Below, in pieces: positions 1 through 5,801 of a DNA stretch of 20,057 nucleotides. How positions within the stretch are numbered: position 1 is the first letter of the stretch; each line of letters opens with the position of its first letter. The notes beneath the pieces were generated by a model. That model made no database searches. It saw nothing but the letters and a program-made list of their open reading frames with translations, and was not told the origin of the DNA. The position numbers and the translations under genes were made by a program. This DNA comes from a bacterium (GTDB lineage: Bacteria; JAMCPX01): the NCBI GenBank assembly GCA_021792615.1, contig JAJYUJ010000041.1, positions 1-20,057 on the forward strand, given 5' to 3'.

Positions 1-963
1 GAGTGCGCACTCGACCGCACCGGCCCCGCCAAGGGAATGCCCGGTCATACCCTTGGTGGAAGAAAGGGGAGGCATATGATCACCGAACACGGCCCTCAGA
101 GCCACGGCCTCCGAAGCATCGTTGTCCCGTGTTGCGGTTCCGTGAAGATTGATATACCCGATATCAGCCGCCTGCATACCGGCATCAGCAATTGCATCCT
201 GCATTGCCTTACGCGCTCCATCACCCGTAGGATGCGGGGCTGTCGGATGATAGGCATCGCAGGAAATGCCGCCGCCCAAGATCCGGGCGATGGCATGCGG
301 CGGAGTATTCTGTGCTGCTTCGAGCAGGAGCATAGCTGCACCTTCACCAAGGGATATTCCAGCCCTGTCCCTGTCAAGGGGGCGTGCACCTTTTGGGTCC
401 AGTAATTGTAGTGAAAAAAAACCGAAATAGGTAAACCTGCACAAGGCATCGACCCCGCCGGCAAGTACCCTTTTTGCCTTTCCGTGCCGGATCAGCTCCA
501 TGGCTATTTTGATCGCTGCCGTTCCACTCGAACACGCTGTCGATAGGGACAATGCGGGCCCGGTGCAGGAGAGGCGGTCTGCCAGATAGGTAGCTACGGT
601 TCCCGCGCCATGGAAGACATATTCCTTTGGAGATACTACCTTTGCCTGGAGCAGGAGCTCGGTTTTCGGCATGCCTCCGGTCGTGACGCCGATGACGATC
701 GCGTCCGGTGCGTAGTCCAGTCCTTCCATTGCATCCCGTGCTGCTGCGAGCGCCATGGCATGGGTGCGGGGAACGCCATCCTCCGCTTCAAATGGGATGT
801 CAAGAGGGGCAACGGGCATAATCTGGTCCGCAGCGTCATCGAAAACCTGTAGAGTACGGATGCCGGAAACGGAATTTTTTAATGAATGTACTGTTGTCTC
901 CCGGCCTCTTCCCAGCGGGCTGAGGATGCCAAGACCTGTGATAAAAATACCTTCCGATGGCAT
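1..963 (-). CDS. Beta-ketoacyl-ACP synthase (KAS II/FabF-like), partial
   Basis: Decarboxylative Claisen condensation enzyme that extends an acyl chain on an ACP. Read from the complement, the frame is open for 321 codons from an ATG at 963 to the window edge, so the C-terminus is missing. The thiolase-fold signatures are visible: nucleophile Cys144 in STACSSGT, His274 in NLHGTATRDND, and Lys304/His309 in STKGMTGHSLGGAG, so the Cys-His-His triad is intact. It starts 10 bases after the stop of the upstream ACP gene and has no strong ribosome site of its own, suggesting translational coupling. The tandem ACPs in front argue for a dedicated pathway (aryl-polyene-, ladderane- or polyketide-like) rather than housekeeping FabF. 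This is inferred from context; the family call is firm, the pathway is not. Confidence 0.93.
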   Translation of the reverse strand, partial: MPSEGIFITGLGILSPLGRGRETTVHSLKNSVSGIRTLQVFDDAADQIMPVAPLDIPFEAEDGVPRTHAMALAAARDAMEGLDYAPDAIVIGVTTGGMPKTELLLQAKVVSPKEYVFHGAGTVATYLADRLSCTGPALSLSTACSSGTAAIKIAMELIRHGKAKRVLAGGVDALCRFTYFGFFSLQLLDPKGARPLDRDRAGISLGEGAAMLLLEAAQNTPPHAIARILGGGISCDAYHPTAPHPTGDGARKAMQDAIADAGMQAADIGYINLHGTATRDNDASEAVALRAVFGDHMPPLSSTKGMTGHSLGGAGAVECAL

Positions 964-973
964 CAGAGGTACA

Positions 974-1279
974 CTATACTAATGTGCTGTTATCGTGTAT
1001 GTAGTGTGCCAGAGAGGCAAACGAAGCGAATACCTTCTCACCTAATTCTTTGTTGTCGATCCTCACTCCATAATCCTTCTCTATGACGGTAACGAGTTCA
1101 AGGATGTCTATGGAATCCATGCCAAGCTCATTGCCTACAAGCGGAGCATTGTTATCTATCGTTTCGGGACGAACATCCTGGATATTAAGGAGGTCAAGAA
1201 CCTTTTTCTTCAGCTCTTCGATTAATTTCTCGACGGGTAATTTCTCAATTTGCAACTTTTCTGTCTGCGTTTCCTGCAT
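974..1279 (-). CDS. Acyl carrier protein (second of tandem pair)
   Basis: Small acidic carrier protein of 101 residues that holds acyl intermediates on a phosphopantetheine arm. The attachment motif is GMDSIDILEL, with Ser56 as the modified residue, followed by the usual helix II. The first 25 residues are a Lys/Glu-rich extension with a repeating E-K-L pattern not found in standard AcpP, which is about 78 residues. Its start lies 35 bases inside the preceding ACP gene in another frame, with an AAGGAG ribosome site about 10 bases upstream, so the two are almost certainly co-translated. It probably serves the ketosynthase encoded next. Whether this ACP carries the starter or the growing chain cannot be told from sequence. 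Confidence 0.93.
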   Translation of the reverse strand: MQETQTEKLQIEKLPVEKLIEELKKKVLDLLNIQDVRPETIDNNAPLVGNELGMDSIDILELVTVIEKDYGVRIDNKELGEKVFASFASLAHYIHDNSTLV

Positions 1280-1550
1280 GTTCCATTTTCTCCTTAATGT
1301 ATTCTGAAATAAGCCGGATATTGGTGAGCTTCGGATAATCGGCTTCTTCTATGTTTATGGCAAATTCACCTTTCAGTACCAGTACGACGGTGATGAGATC
1401 CATGCTGTCTATTCCCAATTCTTCCATGAGATGCATTTCCGTATCCAATGTTTCCGGGGTCACATCTTCGAGTTTGAGTTCATCGATAAATATCTCGGAA
1501 ACCCTTCTCTCGATTTCTTTGACTGTCAGATTTTTGGTATTTGTAATCAT
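1245..1550 (-). CDS. Acyl carrier protein (first of tandem pair)
   Basis: Carrier protein of 101 residues with phosphopantetheine motif EELGIDSMDLITV; Ser49 is the predicted attachment site. It is clearly diverged from the following ACP, so this is not a recent duplication. AGGAGA stands about 6 bases before the ATG. It is the first gene of the leftward cluster ACP-ACP-KAS. Paired ACPs next to a ketosynthase are known from aryl polyene clusters (ApeE/ApeF) and from proposed ladderane clusters of anammox bacteria. Either analogy is inference, because the rest of the cluster lies outside the window. Confidence 0.93.
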   Translation of the reverse strand: MITNTKNLTVKEIERRVSEIFIDELKLEDVTPETLDTEMHLMEELGIDSMDLITVVLVLKGEFAINIEEADYPKLTNIRLISEYIKEKMEHAGNADRKVAN

Positions 1551-1587
1551 AACTATCTCCTCGTGGTTACTAATTTCTTATGAACAG

Positions 1588-1616
1588 TTTTTATTAAAAA
1601 CGCAATGCATTGTCAA
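1588..1616 (-). promoter_or_regulatory. Possible promoter for the ACP-ACP-KAS cluster
   Basis: On the complement, a perfect -35 TTGACA (1616-1611) is followed after 17 bases by TAAAAA (1593-1588), a poor -10. It sits about 40 bases before the first ACP start codon. The consensus -35 and correct spacing are seen directly; promoter activity is inferred. Confidence 0.35.
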
Positions 1617-1796
1617 GTATTGCGGTGTTACCAGACCTGTTTTACCCTGTTAGAAAGCCCCACCATGGATGGTGATGATACTACTAATTCCATAGAGAAA
1701 GAGCGTGGTTTAATGTGGTGATCATTTATGCACGTTTATACTCTAAAAAATCGAAAACTATAAAGCCCTTATATTTAAGCATGTTACAAATAACAG

Positions 1797-1842
1797 ACTA
1801 GCCAGTTGGCTAGTGGACATTTGAGTATGATATCGGTATAAT
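1797..1842 (+). promoter_or_regulatory. Promoter with overlapping inverted-repeat operator
   Basis: A -35 of TGGACA (1814-1819) and a perfect -10 TATAAT (1837-1842) are separated by 17 bases, about 25 bases ahead of the small exported-protein gene at 1867. An inverted repeat with 8-base arms (ACTAGCCA / TGGCTAGT, 2-base loop, 1797-1814) ends on the first base of the -35. Such a position is typical of a repressor or activator operator. The regulator is unknown. The sequence between the ACP promoter and here (about 1620-1796) holds no gene I can support. Confidence 0.5.
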
Positions 1843-1866
1843 GAAATAAAATAGAAACTATTTATA

Positions 1867-2262
1867 ATGAAGAAAAAGATGATAAAGGTTTTATGGGTAT
1901 TTCTCATCTTTGCGCTGACATCGAATACGAAAGGTTTTGCCTCGGCAATAGATCGTTCTCTGTCCATTGCCCCGATCTCCGTTGTTTCATCTGGTTGTGA
2001 CAGCACAGATCTTTATCCCCCGCAATTTTCCGTCATTCCTGCACACGCAGGAATCCAGTCGAATTCCCCTCTAACAAGAGGGGCAGGGTGTGTTTCTTCT
2101 TTTCACCCCACAAAAAAACTATCTACCCCCGGTTCAGCCATAGCAGATACCGGCTCATCTTCTTTGACTTTCAACTGCGTCAGCATTGATTCAATTCAAC
2201 AATCTAAAGTATCTTCAAACGACCTTACCGACATATTTATTCCACCGGAAATTACCGAATAA
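1867..2262 (+). CDS. Small exported protein with repeat-derived insertion, unknown function
   Basis: Open frame of 131 codons. The N-terminus is a convincing signal peptide: MKKKMIK, a hydrophobic run VLWVFLIFAL, then a likely cleavage near GFASA, so the product should be exported. No domain is recognised. The middle (about residues 50-80) is encoded by two palindromic repeats and reads SVIPAHAGIQ, the well-known translation of a dispersed ATTCC...GGAAT repeat, so this part is probably an insertion kept in frame. The C-terminus is Ser/Thr-rich and ends PPEITE. There is a good promoter upstream but no clear ribosome site; a second Met at codon 5 is an alternative start. It could be a decaying gene. 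Confidence 0.45.
   Translation: MKKKMIKVLWVFLIFALTSNTKGFASAIDRSLSIAPISVVSSGCDSTDLYPPQFSVIPAHAGIQSNSPLTRGAGCVSSFHPTKKLSTPGSAIADTGSSSLTFNCVSIDSIQQSKVSSNDLTDIFIPPEITE
2035..2083. repeat. Two tandem palindromic repeat hairpins inside an ORF
   Basis: Hairpin one has perfect 8-base arms ATTCCTGC / GCAGGAAT around ACAC (2035-2054). Hairpin two has perfect 7-base arms CCCCTCT / AGAGGGG around AACA (2066-2083). Both resemble dispersed intergenic repeats that are abundant in several environmental bacterial lineages; the first resembles the neisserial dRS3 type ATTCC-N-GGAAT. Here they lie within the reading frame of the small exported protein. Confidence 0.75.
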
Positions 2263-2277
2263 CAATCTTCATTTATC

Positions 2278-2352
2278 CCCCTCTTAGATTAAAAGGGGTA
2301 GGGGAGTTACAGTTTTCATAACCACACCTGCACCCCTTATCTTAAGAGGAGG
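2278..2352. repeat. C-rich hairpin repeats in inverted orientation
   Basis: A copy beginning CCCCCTCTTA then TAAAAGGGGTAGGGG (2277-2304) is followed by a diverged copy in opposite orientation (CACCCCTTATCTTAAGAGG, about 2331-2349). They belong to the same C-rich family as the second hairpin inside the preceding gene. A short open frame after it (2366-2443, 25 codons, ending KKIERY) is too small and poorly initiated to call a gene. I see nothing else between 2263 and 2454. Confidence 0.6.
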
Positions 2353-2454
2353 TATAAGAAGGAGAATGGGAATTTACCATGGTGAGCGCACTTCAGCGTC
2401 CAAAGAAGCAAAAAAGTTAGGTAAAAAAATAGAGAGATATTAAGGAGAAAAAAA

Positions 2455-3090
2455 ATGAAAAAAACAATTTTAAGTATGGCAGTTGCGATTATTATGATTG
2501 GTCTTACCGTTAGAGCGTATGCGGGTTATTACCAACCTCAGCAACGATACAATCAGCCGGTAAGTCATCGCGGATTATATCTTGGAGGTGGACTTGGTGT
2601 GGACATTCCTACCGGACCAGACCAAAATGGTTATTCAACGGGCTTGGGTTGGTCAATTCGTATCGGGTATCAATTTATTAGAAATCTTGGAATTGAGCTT
2701 GGTTATGATCAAGGGGTGGGAAGTTTTAGTAACCAAGGTGCAACAGGTACATGGAGTTTTTTAGAATTGCCTTATCTTGATTTAAAACCTATTATACCCC
2801 TGTCTTTAAATAGCGATCTCTATTTCCTTGCAGGTGTCTCCTATGCGGATAATAGTATATCATTTTCAAATCCAAACACAACTTTTACATTGGGCCCAGA
2901 TTTTGGATTTGATCTTGGTCTAGGGTATGAATACTATATCACGAATAACTGGTCTCTTGGTGGAGAACTTATCTATCATCACTTGACTTCTACTAGCGTA
3001 TCGTTAAGTCCTGGTGGATCAGTCACACTTCCTTATGCTATGGATGGCAGTGCTACTTCTGTAAATTTTGCGTTCCTATACCATTTTTAA
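2455..3090 (+). CDS. Outer-membrane beta-barrel protein (OmpA/OmpX-like porin-fold)
   Basis: Protein of 211 residues. A signal peptide of about 23 residues ends VRAYA, followed by a mature Gln/Tyr-rich start. The body alternates Gly/aromatic strands typical of an eight-stranded barrel: GLYLGGGLGVD, WSIRIGYQFIRNLGIELGY, LYFLAGVSYAD, FDLGLGYEYYITNNWSLGG. It ends in NFAFLYHF, and the terminal Phe is the usual BAM-recognised C-terminal signature. TAAGGAG lies 8 bases before the ATG. The function is not predictable beyond an outer-membrane location; small barrels of this type serve adhesion, stability or transport. It is followed by a long hairpin. Base composition is more AT-rich than the ACP/KAS genes. 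Confidence 0.85.
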   Translation: MKKTILSMAVAIIMIGLTVRAYAGYYQPQQRYNQPVSHRGLYLGGGLGVDIPTGPDQNGYSTGLGWSIRIGYQFIRNLGIELGYDQGVGSFSNQGATGTWSFLELPYLDLKPIIPLSLNSDLYFLAGVSYADNSISFSNPNTTFTLGPDFGFDLGLGYEYYITNNWSLGGELIYHHLTSTSVSLSPGGSVTLPYAMDGSATSVNFAFLYHF

Positions 3091-3115
3091 TTTAATTTAA
3101 AGCTCGTTGATATTG

Positions 3116-3143
3116 GTAGGGGTTTGATTAATCAAACCCCTAC
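3116..3143 (+). terminator. Perfect 28-base palindrome after the outer-membrane protein gene
   Basis: Arms of 14 bases, GTAGGGGTTTGATT (3116-3129) and its exact complement (3130-3143), with no spacer, 25 bases after the stop codon. There is no T-run after it, so it may act as a transcript-stabilising 3' hairpin or as a symmetrical terminator. Confidence 0.55.
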
Positions 3144-3177
3144 ATAAATATTGATAAAATGAAGGGAAACAGACTAA

Positions 3178-3396
3178 TTGAATGAAGTCGCCGTCGTAAA
3201 GCTTCTGGAGCATGAGGCTGAGGTGACGAGCCATAGGGTGGTCTGGATGGCGGCTTTTCATGGACTTTTGCTAACCGCTCTTGGATTTCTGTGGGACAAG
3301 AAAGATGCAAAATCCGTGATATCCATACTTTGCGCTCTCGGAATAATTGCCTCCATCCTTAGCTCAATCAGCCTTATTATGTCTTCACAGGCTTAA
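3178..3396 (+). CDS. Small two-helix membrane protein, unknown function
   Basis: 72 codons from a TTG start, with GAAGGG about 11 bases upstream. A short charged N-terminus (KLLEHEAEVTSHR) precedes two hydrophobic segments, VVWMAAFHGLLLTALGFLW (about 21-39) and VISILCALGIIASILSSIS (about 47-65), linked by a charged DKKDAK turn. The E-x-E-x-T-S-H-R-x-x-W lead-in followed by a membrane helix is reminiscent of small uncharacterised two-helix proteins found widely in bacteria. No function is known to me. Its stop overlaps the stop of the convergent radical SAM gene by 4 bases. The start is uncertain because no ATG exists in frame before the first helix. Confidence 0.55.
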   Translation: MNEVAVVKLLEHEAEVTSHRVVWMAAFHGLLLTALGFLWDKKDAKSVISILCALGIIASILSSISLIMSSQA

Positions 3397-4637
3397 CGGG
3401 CTATTGAGGATACCGCTTTGTCGCGATGCCTTCCCGTATGGTCATTCCGCTTGTCCCTGTATATCTGCAGAAAGAGCTTGCTCATCTTGACGGATTGAGA
3501 TTCTTCCTTATAGAAATTATCCCATGCGTCATAGTACAGTCTCTGCAGGGTATCCGGTGTCATCTGTTTCGGCTGGAAGACCACGGTAGACGCGTTGTAG
3601 TGGTTCCAATCGGTGTCGAATATCCTTCCTTCCGATTTCATTTGTTCGTAGACCTGAGTACCCGGGAACGGGGTAAGGACCGTAAATTCGGCGAGATCGA
3701 GCTCTACGGTAAGAAGGAAGTCAACGAATCTTTTAATAAAGTCTTCCGTGTGTTCGTCCATACCAAGGAGAATGGTGCCTTCAACGCCGATGCCGTAATC
3801 GTGAAACATCTTTATCCTATCCTTGATCTTGTCCGAAATCGTATAAATGGCATGATAGACATACCAGCAGCCCGCCTTCCGTGCCAGGTTCAAAACCTCG
3901 GGTGTCGGAGAAATGGGGTGCGATACCCAGCGTTTGCCCATGCCTTCCATTGAGCGGAAAACCTCTTTCTCCCACTCCACGTTCTGTTCCAGGGAATTAT
4001 CCACGATGAACAAAAGGTCCGAGCTGCTTTTCATGTCGGAAACAACATGCTCGATGGGGCGCATGCGGTGCGTACGCCCTCCGAGAAACGGCACACAACA
4101 CGGATAGCAATTAAACCTGCATCCACGGGATGTCTGGACAAGGTCGACCAGTTCCCATCCTTTATATACATAGTCTCTTTTTTTATTATACAGGTCCCGC
4201 CTTGGGTTTGGAATTTTCGTAATATCCGGAAAGCCGGCCATGGAATATGATTTTTTGAGACTTCCTTCCTGAAGATCCCGGACAACCTGCGGTAAGATAC
4301 CTTCGGCTTCTCCGATGACAATACTATCAGCGTGCCGGATCGCCTCTTCGGGGCGCAGGGCAACATGCAGCCCGCCTATAATAACCGTTTTGCCGCGCTT
4401 TTTGAATTCCCGGGCTATTTCGTATGCCCGGGGTGCCTGGCAGCTCAACATAATGGATATGCCGATAACATCATAGTCCCCGTCGAAGTTTATGGGCTGA
4501 ACATTTTCGTCGCATATGCTTGCTGCCACGGTATCAGGGAGGCTTGCTGCCACGGTTATAATCCCCAGGGGGGGCAGGGTGAATGGTGTTTGTGACGGTA
4601 ATTTCGGCCACGTCGGGAAGATTAAATGAAATTTCAT
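3393..4637 (-). CDS. Cobalamin-binding radical SAM protein
   Basis: Protein of 414 residues with the class B layout. The N-terminal B12-binding (Rossmann) domain is about residues 1-130, with PPLGIITVAASLPD and DVIGISIMLSCQAPRAYEIA, then IIGGLHVALRPEEA and IVIGEAEG. The radical SAM barrel follows, with the iron-sulfur motif CRFNCYPC (CxxxCxxC) after QTSRG at about residues 170-177. Later motifs VEGTILLGMDEHTEDF and LTPFPGTQVYEQM are typical of this superfamily. Members methylate or rearrange unactivated carbons or phosphorus, or cyclise substrates (BchE, HpnP/HpnR, Fom3); the substrate here is unknown. An extra Cys follows the third cluster Cys. AAGGA lies about 10 bases before the ATG. It could belong to lipid modification, given the ACP/KAS genes nearby, but that is a guess. 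Confidence 0.88.
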   Translation of the reverse strand: MKFHLIFPTWPKLPSQTPFTLPPLGIITVAASLPDTVAASICDENVQPINFDGDYDVIGISIMLSCQAPRAYEIAREFKKRGKTVIIGGLHVALRPEEAIRHADSIVIGEAEGILPQVVRDLQEGSLKKSYSMAGFPDITKIPNPRRDLYNKKRDYVYKGWELVDLVQTSRGCRFNCYPCCVPFLGGRTHRMRPIEHVVSDMKSSSDLLFIVDNSLEQNVEWEKEVFRSMEGMGKRWVSHPISPTPEVLNLARKAGCWYVYHAIYTISDKIKDRIKMFHDYGIGVEGTILLGMDEHTEDFIKRFVDFLLTVELDLAEFTVLTPFPGTQVYEQMKSEGRIFDTDWNHYNASTVVFQPKQMTPDTLQRLYYDAWDNFYKEESQSVKMSKLFLQIYRDKRNDHTGRHRDKAVSSIAR

Positions 4638-4783
4638 ATATGAATGTTCCTTGTAATGTTTTTATTCTTTAAAAGCATAGCTCTCCTATCAAATTAACTT
4701 ACCATGGAAAAATTTGCAAGTAATAATTATTGTCCGCTTCTTGTACCACTTCATACGTATGTGTCAAGTCCCGGAAATGCTTT

Positions 4784-5210
4784 AACCCGGAAAATGCAAT
4801 AAGGAAGTTTACTTATTCGCTCAATCCCGCGATCCACCTGATATTTCTAAGTTTCCTTATAGAAACGAGATTTCAGTCCTCCGTATGTTTACCCCGTTAG
4901 AAACTCAGCAGACGATAATTTGTACAACAATAGATTTAAAATTGAAGAACCACGCCGTAAACGGCATGGATTCTTCGTCGGTATGGAATATATCAATCGA
5001 ATAGTTCGCCTTGACCACGCTATAAATAGCGTGGATTGCGGCGAACACCCGTTCATTAAAAATCTGTATTATTCTAACATTTATAACGGGGTTTATATGC
5101 TATTACCCGGTATGGTTTCCTTGTCGGATTTTCGAAGAATACCTTTGTCTGACGCGGGCTTATCGCTTATTGCATAAACTTCCTTATTATTCAAACGCAT
5201 TTTTCGGGTT
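4784..5210. repeat. Long imperfect inverted-repeat element (~430 bp)
   Basis: The two ends of this gene-free region are diverged reverse complements. AACCCGGAAAATGC (4784-4797) matches the complement of 5197-5210 with one mismatch. AATAAGGAAGTTTA (4798-4811) matches the complement of 5175-5188 exactly. ACCCCGTTA (4891-4899) matches the complement of 5084-5092 exactly. The order and rough spacing are conserved, so the arms extend about 120 bases around a central 180 bases that carry two more hairpins. It looks like a non-autonomous palindromic element (MITE-like) or a remnant. An open frame through it (4920-5177) has a TTG start, no ribosome site and tracks the hairpins, so I do not call it a gene. 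Confidence 0.6.
4944..5046. repeat. Two hairpins of common design within the inverted-repeat element
   Basis: The first hairpin (4944-4976) has arms GAAGAACCACGCCG and CGGCATGGATTCTTC around TAAA, with one bulge. The second (5004-5046) has outer arms GTTCGCC/GGCGAAC and inner arms CCACGCTAT/ATAGCGTGG around AA. Both share the pattern CCACG...AA...GYRTGG-ATT. This resembles the foldback hairpins at ends of IS200/IS605-type elements and REP sequences, but no transposase is present here. Confidence 0.6.
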
Positions 5211-5267
5211 CAGAGAAAATACTTGAAAATCCAAATAATTTATGTTTTACTAATAAAAGAGTACTTT

Positions 5268-5291
5268 AAAAGTGGGTATTAACCCACTTTT
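5268..5291 (+). terminator. Terminator-like hairpin in the rimP-nusA leader
   Basis: Perfect 10-base stem AAAAGTGGGT / ACCCACTTTT with loop ATTA, running into TTATTT, ends 24 bases before the rimP start codon. With no gene directly upstream on this strand, it is either the end of a leader transcript (attenuator) or a terminator isolating the operon. NusA autoregulation at leader terminators is known in other bacteria, which makes the position notable. Confidence 0.7.
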
Positions 5292-5315
5292 TTATTTGTA
5301 AAGCGGAGATTGGTT

Positions 5316-5792
5316 ATGGACAAACATAAGATTATAGCTGAAAAGATTTATGATATAGCCGAGTATAACCTGACGAAAGCAGGTTATGAGGTTATCGATG
5401 TTGAGTACCGGAAGGAAAGAACCGGTAATGTACTCAGAGTGTTTATCGATAAAAAGGATAGGAGCAGGATTAGTGCGCAGGATTGTGAAAAGGCGACTCA
5501 CCTGTTGAGCAGTGCGATAGATACAGATGCGGATATGCCGATTCACTTTTCTTACACGCTGGAAGTGTCGTCCCCGGGACTAACGAGGGAGTTAAAGCGG
5601 AAGGAGGAATACGTGAGGTTCAGCGGAAGGGACATCAGGATTATAACGCGTCAGCCTGTCCTGAACCGGGTTGTTCTCGAAGGTACGCTCAGGGGTATGA
5701 AGGATGAAGATGTATTGATTGATAATGACGGTACCGAGATTATGATACCGTACAGGTTTATAAAGAAGGCAAATTTAACATTTAAAGTATAG
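5316..5792 (+). CDS. rimP: Ribosome maturation factor RimP
   Basis: Cytoplasmic 30S assembly factor of 158 residues. It has the N-terminal alpha/beta domain with GYEVIDVEYRKERTGNVLRV and FIDKK, then DCEKATHLLSSAID, the family signature LEVSSPGLTRELKRKEEYVR, and a C-terminal SH3-like barrel from about residue 85 (GTLRGMKDEDVLIDNDG). I chose the ATG at 5316 because GCGGAG lies 7 bases before it; a TTG two codons earlier is too close to that site. First gene of the translation/RNA operon; nusA follows after 9 bases. Identification is firm from both sequence and synteny. Confidence 0.95.
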   Translation: MDKHKIIAEKIYDIAEYNLTKAGYEVIDVEYRKERTGNVLRVFIDKKDRSRISAQDCEKATHLLSSAIDTDADMPIHFSYTLEVSSPGLTRELKRKEEYVRFSGRDIRIITRQPVLNRVVLEGTLRGMKDEDVLIDNDGTEIMIPYRFIKKANLTFKV

Positions 5793-5801
5793 GGGGATAA
5801 A

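Noticed and set aside
2035-2352. Cluster of hairpins considered as a CRISPR array
   Set aside because: Units are different palindromes without regular spacing or unique spacers; no cas genes nearby.
2366-2443. 25-codon frame (starts MGIYHGERTS) before the outer-membrane protein gene
   Set aside because: GGAG is only one base from its ATG, the frame is tiny, and it lies among repeats; could be the tail of a lost gene.
4920-5177. 85-codon open frame upstream of rimP
   Set aside because: TTG start, no ribosome site, no recognisable domain, and its translation follows the two hairpins of the inverted-repeat element; better explained as non-coding.
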